Origin: Sipunculus nudus
Taxonomy: Eukaryota > Annelida > Sipuncula > Golfingiida > Sipunculidae
Assembly (NCBI GenBank): GCA_026874595.1
Contig: CM049306.1
Location: forward strand, 82,240,142 to 82,304,141
Reading direction: 5' to 3'
DNA length: 64,000 bases
Below, piece after piece: positions 49,943-61,940 of this stretch. The notes under the pieces were generated by a model, which was given only the letters and a program-made list of their open reading frames with translations, did no database searches and was not told the origin of the DNA. The first letter of the stretch is position 1, and each line of letters begins with the position of its first letter. The position numbers and the translations under genes were made by a program.

Positions 49943-50846
49943 AACAGTAATTCATGTTCTGAACGACATTAAATACAACTTGAACCACGAGACGTTACAC
50001 TGTTTGTCCTCAAGAGGCTCCAGCCTGATCAATGACGCCATCTACCGAGTAACATGTGAATTATCACGACCCTTGAAAAGAGTCCGTGAAGTCGTTTGTT
50101 GTCACCTCTCCCGGATGTGGGTTTGAGGAATGCTGTCATTAAAATCAGTATCATAATAACCGCAGCCTGTCTGATGTTTGTTAACAACAAAATAATCACT
50201 TATACAATCATTACAAAACATAATAGAAGATAAACACTGAGGTGAATGGAAAAAGTCAGTAATTTTTATTATTATCATTCTTGCTGTGTCATTTTTCCGG
50301 GCATTGAAAAAAGTTATAATTATTGACAGATAGAGAGGTAGCTTAAGACATCCATTTTTTTTTTTCAAAAGAATTTCAGTTATTTTTTAAAGAGAAAAAT
50401 TTTCAAACTTATCTCACACCTCCGGATTTTTAACGAATCAACTGCGCCTCGGGAGGCGAAGAAAAGGGAAGGGCAAAAATGATTTCTTAGAGAGAATATT
50501 ATGACTATTGAAGTATCAATATTTTATTTGCAATCTCCATGGAAACAACAGACACGATAGTTGGAAGTTAGACCGTCGGCCGAATTAACGAAAAGAGAAA
50601 ATAAGTTTAATTTATTGATCAGTACAGAGTTCTTTAATCATTAATCTGCATATTATTTTCATGTAAAACGGCTGACGTTTTTAGAAAAAAAAATCGTTAT
50701 TAATCATGCATGTAATGTAACTACTATCTGATCAAACAGAAAGGATTTTTAGAGCAGCAGTATATCTTCTACATTCTGTCCGAAAAGAATACACACTCAC
50801 GGGAAGTGCTTGTGACTCATAAGGAACAATTTTTGATAGACTCCAT
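49943..50846. other. No gene recognised
   Basis: Read on both strands, nothing defensible. Confidence 0.5.
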
Positions 50847-51005
50847 GGGCCTGTTGCAATAACATTTTACTGGACTTAAGCCCAGTTGGGGGCCTAGATA
50901 CCATGATTACAATTGTGACGTCATAATGGTTACCATGGTGACACTCAGATGCCCCTGGGCTTAAGTCACCTACATGACTTAAGTCACCTTATTGCAACAC
51001 ACCCC
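50847..51005. mobile_element. 159-bp inverted-repeat MITE
   Basis: The left end is GGGCCTGTTGCAATAA and the right end is TTATTGCAACACACCCC. Inside the ends, CTTAAGCCCAG and CTGGGCTTAAG extend the inverted repeat to about 40 bases with gaps. CAT flanks both sides, a possible 3-base target duplication. The centre holds a near-palindrome with TGACGTCA at about 50917. No coding capacity, and superfamily not assigned. Confidence 0.85.
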
Positions 51006-51610
51006 ATGCTCTAAAGCAACAAAGAGTAGGATATTCCTTGATCCTGGTAGTCATTGATCAGTTGCCAAGCATGTATTATGCGCCCCTATTTCCAGACGGG
51101 TTCAGAGACAATGTGTTGATTCTGTTGTAGATCGAAATGTTTTTTTTTTCTTATTGTAGTTGCTTATTGTTGTTGCTTTCATATAAATTTCTCAGCATGG
51201 GGCATGAACAATACAAGATTTGTGTACTTCGGTTAAAGGGGCTTATTCCGATATCTATAATGTACTAAATAATGATAATGTTTCGAACCTTTTTAAACTA
51301 CTAGACAATGGGGAGCCGTTGGGTCCCGTTGTAAAGGGAAGGGTATATTGCCGCGTAGGCTGTCCCCATAACCGTAAGGTAGGGAGCTCCTCAGACCCGT
51401 AAGATAGCGACGCCTGGTGCTCAATACGGAATCAATTATTTATGTCTTTGTGGTAATGGACCAAGGTGCATGTCAGCAATTGCGAGGTGGAGAGCGGTGT
51501 GATGTGATGCTGCCGGGAATTCAATTGCGCGCAAGTACAAGGACCACATTGGTGTGCATTCTGTAAGTTAGAGCATCTGACTCACACTTGTTACGAGTTG
51601 ACTCTCTAGT
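51006..51610. other. No gene; possible decayed tRNA-like stretches
   Basis: 'cataaccgtaaggtagggag' at about 51368 and 'taagttagagcatctgactc' at about 51563 look like decayed halves of tRNA-type promoters, possibly older SINEs or the upstream monomer of the SINE that follows. The evidence is weak. Confidence 0.35.
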
Positions 51611-51800
51611 GAAGATTGCTTTTCTAGCGAAGCGGTTGGTACGCCGGACTTGTGCGCCATCGACATGGGTTCGAATCCGGGATCAGACCAGTTTTCCCCT
51701 GAACTATTTGTCTTCGTAGCACACTGCAGTGATAGCTTAACTTGCCCACTGTCATTGCCCGTTTCTGCGGTTATTCTGGGACAAACAGACAAACAGACAG
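51611..51800 (+). mobile_element. tRNA-derived SINE
   Basis: A perfect A-box match TAGCGAAGCGG at 51625-51635 and B-box GGTTCGAATCC at 51668-51678 stand at tRNA-like spacing. An unrelated body follows and a short (GACAAACA)-type tail ends near 51800. The region between the boxes does not fold into a credible anticodon arm, so this is a SINE head and not a tRNA gene. SINE families of this plan are transcribed by RNA polymerase III and moved by a LINE partner. No partner is visible here. Confidence 0.75.
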
Positions 51801-51843
51801 GACAAATTAAGTAGTATATAGATAATCCAAAATGCTACATATT

Positions 51844-52095
51844 GGGGCCACTAATAGGGCCAAAACATGTCCAACGAAAATATCTGGCGGCAGGTCAGAC
51901 AAAACAGAGTTTTACAAGTGACAACAGGTGGCGTCGCACCACCTGTTCTAACCAATAACAACAAGTGATACTACAAACCGCCGCATATAAAGAATTGGCC
52001 ACCTTTTGGTCACATTTTTTTTTTTTAATTTTTCAGTATGAGCAGCTGTACCATGTTTACTTGCAAGTTGTCGATAAACAAGCTCATACTTTCCA
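51844..52095 (+). mobile_element. Family B MITE fragment, diverged copy
   Basis: Shares 'tctggcggcaggtcag', 'agagttttacaa', 'gtgac', 'gcatata', 'ggccacc', 'ggtcaca' and 'gttgtcgataaacaagc' in the same order as 45050-45235. Both terminal repeats are missing. Confidence 0.65.
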
Positions 52096-52956
52096 AACAG
52101 AGATGTCAAGTGGTATTTCCATGTGCGTATATGTGTAAATATGCCTGTAAATCGCTCAGATGATTTAGTAACTTGTGTTTTCATGTGTCTGCAGCGTATA
52201 CATGCGTGTAGGCGTATATACGAGTGAAAATCGTCACAGGAGCGACATCTCTACGCGCACATGGAAACATAGCTTATAATATAGGACAGGTGAATAGGTA
52301 CATTAATCATATTTGTCATTTTATGGATAGTATCAGAGGTGACAAATAATTTATAAATCCTTTAATCACAGAGTTAACAAACGTGTAGCTCAATATGTGT
52401 ACCTCAATATTACATGTATCCCATGCAACCATCGAGGAATATATGACCTTATCAAAAGGGTATATTATTGACACTAAAACACCCAATTACTAAATAATAA
52501 ATAACACTATTTTTATTTCACTTACTTCTTGTTAACTGTGGCTATCAAATATACAAATAGCAGTGTTAAAGCTTTTAGTCCATTTTGGTTATCTAGATTT
52601 TATAATATCCGTTTATGAAATGGTTTTAACATGAAGTCCGCACAGGTGTAACACTCTGTTATGAAGTTATTCAACTTTTTATATCTGCAAACGAAGGGCA
52701 TATGGCGAACAATGACTCAAGTTCAAAAGGCGCGACAAACCAATATGTAAATTACGTAAATGTCGTATCACTTATTGATGCACATTTAACGCTGCGGTCG
52801 AACACGACATAAAATGTCATATCAGAAAATGCACCGAACACTCGCAGACCAATTAATCATTATAAGTACAACATGTGTCATATCTGTCAGTACAAGTGAT
52901 TAATTACTGACTCGGGAACTTTGATATTGGTTAAGGATAGACTTCACAGGAACATA
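52096..52956. other. No gene recognised
   Basis: AT-rich, no shared repeat. Confidence 0.5.
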
Positions 52957-53240
52957 CCCAGTGGGCACACAACATTTTTTAATTATCGAAAACAAATTGA
53001 AATGAGGTTGAGATATTTTCAACTCGTTTTTAACATTAATCAATGATGATTTGACATTTATGGTTCAATGTTGATGATACAAAAGGTTTCAACATTGATT
53101 CAATATTGATTTTTTTCCACTAGCAATTCAATCTTAATTTTTCAACAAGTTGTCAATATTAATTCAATATTGATTTGACAATAATCACTCAATGAATGTT
53201 GATGATTCAAGGTTGAAGCAATTTTCAAATACAACACTTC
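52957..53240. repeat. Degenerate 'ttcaatattgat' repeat with a CAGTGGGCAC end
   Basis: Starts CCCAGTGGGCACACAAC and then repeats 'ttcaacattgattcaatatt' and related words with a period near 20-40. Repeats of this type beginning CAGTGGGCACA are widespread in invertebrate genomes as far as I know. The opposite end is not visible. Confidence 0.7.
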
Positions 53241-55052
53241 TAATATTGTTTCATGTATGTATCTGACATATTACTTGGCTTTGGCCAACAACAAAAGCGA
53301 TTTAACCATAAACACAAACACCTCATAAAACACAAAGGACATGTACCGCTAATTAAGTCTTGACATGTGTACTTGTGGAAATATAACTTGTCGCATGCAG
53401 TTGATTTCCTCTACATCTCGGAAACATTCAGAGAATTCCAGGGATATACTGTATGAGCGTTTATGACAATGTTGGCCGGCAGATGTCTCTGGCAAACACT
53501 CTACAATACACAACAAAAGTGATTGACGTGAAAGACGGGCACGCACCCCGCATCACTATCACAATTAAATACACATATTCTTTTATAGCTGTACTGTAAT
53601 TATATGAAGCAAATACCGATCGGTCTGGACACGAATGCTGGAGCCCCTAATTATATAATACAACATTAAAAAGTCTATATATTCTCTTTGATTATTATTT
53701 TCCACGTTGAAAGGTATATTTCCTGTATGTTTTGATAATAAAATTAAAATTAAAATTAATATCAGTTTTGTAATTGGTCCATAGTTGCCACAGCGGCAGC
53801 GTATTACATACCTATAAAGAAAACCAGAATCGCGAACATATATTTTTTTTATCCAGGCCGGTCGTCGGCCTTTCATTGAATTGATTTCACGTCAGATGTC
53901 TGGCAGAAGAAGAAGACAAAGAAGAAAAGTAGGGAAAAAAGTAGAAAAGGAGTCTACATTATCTGTTTTAAGGAGCTTGCGCTCCTTTAATGTTTTTTTT
54001 TCATGGATATTGTTTGCTGGGTTGGTGATTGGGGATTAGTCCACCGTAGTATGTTGCTATTTGGTGTCTCAGTCCCTTCGAGGAAACATGATGTGTATTA
54101 ACAATGCAAAAATGTCATTTATGAAAGTGTCAAATAAAGTGCATTTAACGGGTTTTTTTTCTTTCTGTTTACGTACATCATTCCTAAATTATTACACACA
54201 TTTATACCCGTCTTGCAAGATGACAAAATTCCATGTGTTTCGTCACGACCGGCAAATTAAAAAAAAAAAAGCTCTCGCTCGTTCCATTTTTAGCCCAAAG
54301 ACCCTAATAACTGTTCAACTATTTGGCGTTGCCTAAACGACAGTGACTGTAGACACCGCGGACACAGCCTGTTTACGCCTCATACATGCAAAATATCAAG
54401 ATTAGCGTGATAAAGATAAGATCAAGAACTATCCATCAACTGTACCATAGAGCATAGAAGGTAATTAACGAAGGAGAGTAATGGTCGGGGAAAATAATAT
54501 CTAATTACTTAGGGTTGGTGGAGCGTAAACATTTTAATAAGAGAATCTTTTTAAAGCATTAAGATTAAATATAACCGAACATCATAAACAAGTATTTATG
54601 TCACTTGCATCTTCTACGCTGCAGCAAGTCGAGAAAGCTACTAACGAATCTGAAAATGGTGATGGAGAGGTTGTTATGCAAGGCTTGCTAGTCTGGTATA
54701 CATCAATGGCAAGATGGAAATAGGAAAAATGCGTAACACGATTTTGACCGGCTAGGATAAACTCCTCAAAACACATTGCAATTAAATTTAATTGCTCCCT
54801 TCTTTCTCTCGCCAAAACCAGTTTAAATTCAATTTATTGGTGATATATGGTATACAGTGAATTCCTCTCCAAGGAATAAAAAACAATTCTTTGTAAATTA
54901 TTCATGTGACATTATTCACAAAGAATATATACCAAATTACATAAAAAAATGAAGATTTATATTTTATTTATTGTTATGCACAATGTATTAACGGGGGTAT
55001 AACTCCTTCAAGGTCTTTTTATTACAATTTGATGTGCATAACGTAGTTTTAC
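53241..55052. other. No gene recognised
   Basis: Open stretches at 53349-53546 (-), 53583-53876 (-), 54061-54336 (+) and 54582-54815 (-) are without domains. Confidence 0.5.
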
Positions 55053-55067
55053 TCTCTCTCTCTCTCT

Positions 55068-55105
<38 letters not shown>

Positions 55106-55160
55106 GTGTGTGTGTATATTTATACATATATATTTATGTGTGTGCGTTTGTGTGTGTATT
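55053..55160. repeat. Compound (CT)n(TA)n(TG)n microsatellite
   Basis: CT, TA and TG tracts in succession. Confidence 0.95.
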
Positions 55161-56029
55161 AGGAAATATATTAATCCCACAACGGAGTTAAGAGAATACA
55201 GGAAGAATGAAAAACGAGTGGAAGAGGGACTACAATAAATAAACGGAATGATTTATTCAAGGCTTTTTGACGGCATATTCTTGGAGAATATCCAGTCAAA
55301 TTAAGGAAACCTCGTTTGATCAGTGGTAGTATATACTAAATCGAGGGTTAGACGAGGGGTCCATTGATGCTTGATATATCCCCCACCTGGCTCATTCTTT
55401 GTACCATGTGCCGATGTTCCCAGCTAGGCTTTGGCCGTCCTGGTTAAAAGAAAAACAGACTTCGGGTGAAAATCCTTTTTAGGCGGAATCGAATATACAC
55501 CATGGAACCATTCAATACGACTCTGTTGGCTGTGGATTTGTGGGCATAGATCTTCAACCCCTACAATGCAAGGGGATTCTACATACACCTGTGCCATAGT
55601 TATAAATGTAGTGAAGAGGTCAATGTAGTCCGTTCAAATATGTTGTAAAGAATTGCAAATTTCATTAACATGGATGATTTTCTGGTGAGGAGGTCACGGT
55701 GTACGATATATTATGAAAACACGCGACAGTAAATAGGTTTTTTTTCTTGAAATGTAAACAATTTATATTTTGAAGTTCGACACAGACACGTATAGTCCCT
55801 GCCATCCCCACAATTCCAATCTGGAACAGGTTCATTTTATAAGTAGAAGCGACCTCTGGCGGAAGGGTGGACCAGTAAAGAGAGAACCCTCGACCACTGG
55901 CACTGGTCTCTGATTTAGTGTCAGGGATAGGTTTTTTTTCAGATAACGTGGTCCTATTTAACCTGAAGAAGTGTAGTGAATGGCTTGCTCGCGCTATCCG
56001 GTAAGCCCTATGAGTCTAGCCGCGAATGC
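55161..56029. other. No gene recognised
   Basis: Nothing defensible on either strand. Confidence 0.5.
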
Positions 56030-56575
56030 ACGACTCAGAAGGTTGATAAACCTGTACTAAAGTCGTGACACAAGTCATACGCGGGCACACACTGCAACGT
56101 CCATCCATCCAAATGTTTCAGTACCGTGGTAAACAACCAGTAATCTAAAAATTATGTTACAAGTGATGAATTAACACAAAAGAATACACGTGAGCTCAAA
56201 ATCAAGGTGTTAATCCATCTCTGTGCTAACGGGTCAATTACTCTTGGCCTGTTGTAAGAGTTGGCTATCGTCCAGTAACATGTGAGAGCTATGCTTGTGT
56301 TCATACGGTCAGAAATTCAATAGGAGATTTACCGATAGCCTGAGTTAAAACTAATACATGGTAGGTGTTGTTAGAAAGTACACAAATATATCGAAGGATT
56401 GGTCAGTTTTTTCTCTAAGTGACAGCGTAGCAGTATGCCATGAGGCATTTTCCAAAATGACCAAAATCGTTGCATTATGATCGATGCGGCTCTCCATGCA
56501 GGATATAATATAAAGGCACTGTGACGCAGGTCAGAGACTCTCTATAGTCAGAGGGCCGAAATGGCGCTAGTATGA
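56030..56575 (+). repeat. Dispersed repeat family A, copy 3
   Basis: Collinear with 3700-4265: cgactcag, cgtgacacaagtcat, 'gtggtaaacaacc', 'gatgaattaacacaaaagaat', 'ggtcaatta', 'catacggtcagaaattcaa', 'ttgttagaaagt', 'catgaggcatt' and 'gatatggcgct'-like text. More diverged than copies 1 and 2 are from each other. Confidence 0.78.
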
Positions 56576-56883
56576 GAGACACGCGGTAAAAGAGAATTCA
56601 CAATGGGGAACTGGATCAGCATACCGCGCGCAGTAAAGCGACCACGGGACCTGCTTCAAATTTTATTTCACCTTTAAATGCATGCAGTGTATTCTTGCGG
56701 GTTTTGACATCCCCGGTCCCGTACCGCAGGTTTTTACCGACCGTCACGTAAATGCCCACGTAATTCCGCGTTCTGTCCTCGCATATCTAATACAAGTAAA
56801 CGCAGTTTCAGAAAGCTTTATCTTGTACAATAAGCTAGATTACGCCACTTTCCATATTTTATACGGGATTTTCTTTTTTTTTT
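56576..56883. other. Spacer between families A and C, nothing recognised
   Basis: A 91-codon open stretch at 56682-56957 (+) runs into the family C copy and has no domain. Confidence 0.45.
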
Positions 56884-57205
56884 TTGCGCATCAGCTTATT
56901 TATTGTCTCCACCCGGAGGGTATGCGCTCATCCCCGTTCGTGTGTGTTTATACATAACGTAATTCAATCATGAACGTAATCTCACGAAATTTCAGGGCAT
57001 TTTGGAAATGGGCAAATGAAGAATGGATCAAATTTTTTGTGGATCCGGGAAATTATCCACATTAAGAAAAGTCATCAATGAATATTCACAATTGTAGGGT
57101 AAAATATGCTCGAATGAACCTAGGATTATAGGTAGAATAAGCGAATATAAAGAAGGTTTTGTTATTATTGCGCAGGCTAGCATTCCTTAGAATGCAGATT
57201 TCTAG
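56884..57205 (+). repeat. Dispersed repeat family C, copy 4
   Basis: 'ccggagggtatgcgctcatc', 'cccgttcgtgtgtgttta', 'atttcagggcattttggaaa', 'gtggatccgggaaattatcc', 'gtagaataagcgaata' and 'gcagatttctag' mark it, in plus orientation. Confidence 0.82.
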
Positions 57206-58047
57206 TTTGAAACTGAAACTACTTCAAGAATTTCTTAAAACTTATGCATTAACTTAGATGCGAGCTGAATAACGAAGCACCACTTATCTGGAGTGAAGAC
57301 TTTTAATAAGAGTGGCATTTTTTTTTTTTTCTGAAAAAAAGTGTTTGATTAACAAAATGGTTGGCAAAAAAATATGGAAAAATAAATCGCCCTTAAACCG
57401 TGCAGGCTTAACAATACTGAATAGCTTTAATATTATCATTTACCGAACCCCGGTGGAACGACCTACAATCTTTTTTTCTCAATTTGCTACATAGTTAACC
57501 TCCCCATGTCACAAAGTTTATAATAAAATATGAGTTTCTTTGTGCATGTTGACACATTCTTAGATTCGCCTTTCATTAATAAGCATTGTATTCATCATAA
57601 ACGGTGACACATCAACCAAGATCACCCAGAATTCAGCCAGTCTTCAACCTTGCTGACGTCACAGTTATTGTTTCCCACTACTTTATCACATCGATGCAAT
57701 GACAGTCAGCGACGTTGTAGCTGGTGACACTCTGGGAAAGCCAGACATCTCCTGTAACAAGGCCAGAGCATGCAATAAAAAGATCGATTACGATTAATAT
57801 GCGTGTTTGGATACGTACAGGCTGGAGAATATTGTACAATGCTGAATAGGTAATGTTTCCTGTTTAATTTATAGGGTATGTTTATCCTAATAATACTAGG
57901 TGCCTTTCATCCACTTTATACAACGTCTTTATTCATAACGAATATATGCTTGTATATTATATTTATATGTTTGAATGTTTGTTTATGCACATGCGTGCAT
58001 ATAGGTATTTTAATACTCTCTCTGTCAGTCTCTCGCTCTCACTTTCG
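57206..58047. other. No gene recognised
   Basis: 57600-57780 is locally GC-richer, with no supportable exon. Confidence 0.5.
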
Positions 58048-58288
58048 ATATAAATATATATATATATTATATATATATATAATTATACAAATAGAGGAAT
58101 CAAATTATTTCAAACATTTCTACTACAAGGTTTTTAGTGCAACGTGCTGCACTCATCAGTTTAGATATATATTTATATACATGTATATACATGGCACTAT
58201 GGAACACGTGCACACGCAATCACCAGGCATACCTGTTTACACTTATATAATCATATTTACATACATATATAATATATATATATAATAT

Positions 58289-58322
<34 letters not shown>

Positions 58323-58327
58323 AATAA

Positions 58328-58358
<31 letters not shown>

Positions 58359-58360
58359 TA
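58048..58360. repeat. Mixed (TA)n/(CA)n low-complexity zone
   Basis: Several TA tracts, a CA tract at about 58289-58310 and TA again. The long open frame across it is an artefact. Confidence 0.9.
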
Positions 58361-59228
58361 ATTTCAATTATGCTATATCATGACGTTGTATATTAAAAGA
58401 ATGCTAGCATTTGCGATAGTACATGCACAACAAGATGCATTTATCAAATAATATTATTCATTTAGCCCATATAAATATATAATACAGGTAACTTTTGTGC
58501 TTTTGTCATATTTGAAGATAAATGACAATAAATGACAATGATAAACCTGACACTTTATAATAGTATGAAATATAATAAGTATGAATATTTTAAAGGTTAT
58601 TTGGTAAATTGCTATAACTATTTCACAAAGTAATAGCCTGACGAATAAAAGAGTTCTATGACTGACTTGCATGCTGTTTTATTATATTGTACCAGATGAC
58701 TACATATTAAACCAACTGCACAGTGGGTGGGGTCCATCTCTGAGTATATAAATTGCTTTCTTACATACTATCTTGTCGTAAACAAGACATCTTCATCATG
58801 ATAAACTCCTCAACTAAAGCACCAATTATTCTCACAACAGTACTTTTGATTTATTTAAGGTTATTAAGGTTCTGTCATAGTGGATCCTTTAAAGCAGAAT
58901 GTCATATCAAAGAGTGCATCACACTTAATTACCGAGGAATAAAACATTATGTTTGATCATTATTATATTCCTTCAGTTTCCTAAATAGATCCTTCCCTTC
59001 TGGGATTTTCTGATTGCTGCAGCGATATCATCTAACCATTTATCATCATTAAGATCAATTTATTGGTTAGTTTTTGTTGCATTTATAAGGGAGTTGTGGT
59101 CTGTACTCTTTACAACAGATCAAAAGTTGCTTTAATCATTTCATTATCATTAATTATAAGGCAAGCAAAACTGCTTCATCAGCATATTTTACAAAAGTAC
59201 AGCTGTAACAATTTGCCTTTCAATCATT
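58361..59228. other. No gene recognised
   Basis: AT-rich. An open stretch at 58753-58956 (+) has no domain. Confidence 0.5.

Positions 59229-59296
<68 letters not shown>
59229..59296. repeat. (TA)n microsatellite at the element's left edge
   Basis: About 33 TA units. TA tracts lie on both sides of the element that follows, as if it inserted into a TA microsatellite. Confidence 0.97.
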
Positions 59297-59299
<3 letters not shown>

Positions 59300-60256
59300 T
59301 CAACCTTTTCTTAGTGGGCACCTCCAAAAAGTGGGCACCTCTATAAATTGGGCACTCTTTGGCAGTCCCATTTATTTTCCTCTCTTCAGTATGTTTAGCT
59401 AATGTGGGTACCTCTATATTCTGTAAAGAGGGCACTTTTCCCATACTAATGTTGGCATTTCATTGATTTTGCCCAGTTGAATTATCTTCTTATTTAAACT
59501 TTCAGAGCTTCATTTATTGTGAATTTTTAATTATTAGGAATCAGATTAACCGTTAATTATTAAATATTTATATTTCAACTATTTACATTAGATATAAACA
59601 ATTAACGATTAAAAAGATGAACAAAGTCAGAGGTGTATTACTGTCTGATTGCATTATTGTAATAATAGCCTTCTTGACTCAAGGCTAGGCATAGAATACT
59701 TGCATACTAATTAGACTAGTTTAATGTGCCTGCACATGCTCCAGTCAGATCTCAGCCCTGACCATTCCTGTGATGGTTTATAGCCAGCAGTGAATGCATC
59801 ACTCAGTAGTTAATTTCATATTGTACTAATAGGCATTCTTTGACCTGAAGTCACATGACATTGTTATGTCAGCGAAGCAAAGAAATTGCTATATATATAA
59901 TCACTCAGCCAATTACTTGGGATTCTGAGATCAGGTAATAGGATACCCCCCCCCCAGGGCCCAGTACAATATTTACTTAGCAGTTGCACTTAATGATCAA
60001 CACCAAACACTGGTCCTTTGCATGCCTTCTCTGTTAGATTCACTCTTACTGTCCACTTGTAAAATGTCAACCCCAACTGAAATAAAAAGGTTTGACATTG
60101 TCCTAAAAGTTTACTTTTTAAAGGTTCTGAGAATGGCTTGTCTTAGAGAATGTTTGTAGAACAGTATGGTATATCTAAGGATGCATTGGGTAACTTATCA
60201 AAATATTAGGAAGATTATATAACAAAATAACAGGATCAATGCTTGCAGGTTATGTC

Positions 60257-60326
<70 letters not shown>

Positions 60327-60588
60327 ATAACACACACACACACACATATATATATATGTATATTTTAACAATTATATTTTTTCATCATAAATATTTATGT
60401 TCAAAAACAGGGAGAAAGTACAAACATAAATGAAATTGAAGCATTCTTACAACAGGAGCAGCAAAAGTTATATTTCAAAGAAGTTTACAGAAGTGAATGC
60501 GGCATCTATTACTTCCATGAAGTGGGCACCTCTATAAAGTGGGCAATTTGGCTAAGTCCAAAGGGTGCCAACATTAGAGGTACGACTG
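59297..60588. mobile_element. pogo/Tigger-like non-autonomous element (1.29 kb)
   Basis: The left end is CAGTCAACCTTTTCTTAGTG and the right end, reversed, is CAGTCGTACCTCTAATGTTG. Each is bordered by TA (59295-59296 and 60589-60590), the target duplication of the Tc1/mariner-pogo group. Subterminal words 'gtgggcacctctataaa' occur at both ends (about 59334 and 60523) in the same orientation. The interior is AT-rich with a TA/CA microsatellite at 60262-60357 and has no transposase frame, so the element would depend on a relative. Confidence 0.85.
60262..60357. repeat. (TA)n(CA)n microsatellite inside the element
   Basis: TA tract, then a CA tract, then a short TA tract. Confidence 0.96.
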
Positions 60589-60603
60589 TATATATATATA
60601 AAT

Positions 60604-60790
60604 ATGGCCGTCCTTCCTACGACGGGGGGGGGGGGGGTCGCAGGAAGAAGGCCTCTTCCTGCGACCCCCCATCCCCCCCCCCCCCCCCACGTGAACAGTT
60701 ACGCTTCAGTGCACTAGTGCAACCGGGGCTGCCACGATACCCGGTCGCACCAGTGGACTTGCTTCGTGCGACGGGGGTCTAGGATCGTGG
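60604..60790. repeat. GC-rich block with two strong hairpins and G/C runs
   Basis: Hairpin 1 has 17-bp perfect arms GGGGGGTCGCAGGAAGA (60632-60648) and its complement (60654-60670) around a 5-base loop, next to a G-run and a C-run. Hairpin 2 has arms CACTAGTGCAACCGGG (60712-60727) and CCCGGTCGCACCAGTG (60740-60755) pairing at 14 of 16. The composition contrasts sharply with the AT-rich neighbours. Confidence 0.85.
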
Positions 60791-61252
60791 CTGATTATGT
60801 CCCGTTATTTGGACAAAGGATTTAACCCGACGGTGGTCATTAACGGGAAAAGCCATGCAGACGACCGTTATTAATGAGATCAAAGTGATTACATAGTTAT
60901 GCTTTATAGCTCCTGATAGCATGGAGAAAAGATCGCATAATTTTGACAATTCATTTTGAACTTGATGGGGATTATTTCGTTCTATATATAGTATAATTTG
61001 CGCATATATGAACATCAGAAAATACTATTTCAGTTCATAATAACGGCTTCATTTTCAACATTTAGCATTGGATTTTTTTCCAGTTTTAGGATACGGTTTT
61101 TATCTGATTTCTTTGAAAGGCACACACACACCTTTATTTCATCTGGTCAGCACATACAAAAATCCATACACACTTTCATGGCATACACATACATCGTCTA
61201 TTATGTCAAAATGATAGAATAAGAACAAAAAGACAAAATATGATTCAACAAC
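60791..61252. other. No gene; downstream flank of the pseudogene
   Basis: Contains a second AATAAA on the minus strand near 61132, otherwise nothing. Confidence 0.45.
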
Positions 61253-61258
61253 TTTATT
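61253..61258 (-). promoter_or_regulatory. Poly(A) signal AATAAA of the pseudogene
   Basis: AATAAA on the minus strand lies about 230 bases beyond the PHD-segment stop. A T/GT-rich stretch follows, as in animal polyadenylation sites. It suggests the remnant came with its own 3' untranslated region. Confidence 0.45.
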
Positions 61259-61486
61259 CACACAAATATCAATGGAACAACACATTAATAATGTCAACAT
61301 ATTAACTGATGATTTAGCAAATATAATAAATGATGATTAGGCACCCAAATTAATGGACCAACTTGCTAATATTATATAAATTTGAAATTTACCTAAAGAT
61401 TTTAATGTGTTATATATAATTCCTAATTATAATAATATCTAATTATACTGGTTATTTGTTTTAACTGTTTAGTTTGTGAATTATAA

Positions 61487-61940
61487 TTAAAAATTTGGGA
61501 TTTTGCATCTATAACTACAATAATATGGCAACTCAAAATCTTTGAAGTATTTGTCTTCTATCTTTTTACAGGTTTGGTGGTACCAATCTAAACAACCATT
61601 ACACTGTACCATGTTACCAGAAGGATACTTGTAAAAACTTTCATCCATATACAACTGTCTACATACACAAAAAACTTCGACGGATTTGACTCTTTCTTCT
61701 GACTTTTTCACATTTACGTTGCTGTTGGGGAATGGGGCTAGTTTACCTTTTTCTAAACATGAGTATAAATGACTACGTAGCAAATTTTGATTAAAAGTAC
61801 AAAAACTTGGATCCAATCCGTCTGCTTAAGATTTTGCGAAGGCAATCGAAAAGAGCCCACAGTCACTGCTGCCTTCCTGTATCTGAACTGATTTAGAGAG
61901 GATAGTAAATTCTGGAGCAGATGTCTTAATGATAGCACAA
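61487..61940 (-). pseudogene. C48/ULP1-like protease C-terminus plus PHD finger segment
   Basis: Reading from about 61939, the frame gives SKSVQIQEGSSDCGLFSIAF, where Q-x(5)-DCG is the oxyanion-hole Gln and catalytic Cys signature of C48 (ULP1/SENP) proteases. A TAA at 61826-61828 interrupts. The frame then reopens with DPSFCTFNQNLLRSHL and CLEKGKLAPFP and ends in a Cys/His array. That array is CVC, then CNGC, WYHQTC and YYCSYRC, a PHD-type C4-H-C3 zinc-binding pattern of about 52 residues. PHD fingers commonly bind histone tails and could direct element targeting, which is inference. The protease's His and Asp are absent because sequence upstream is missing. Confidence 0.78.

Noticed and set aside
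51625-51690. Functional tRNA gene
   Set aside because: Promoter boxes are good but the acceptor and anticodon arms do not pair, so it fits a SINE head.
56682-57494. Open frames at 56682-56957 and 57312-57494
   Set aside because: The first runs into a dispersed repeat, and both contain homopolymer-encoded runs without domains.
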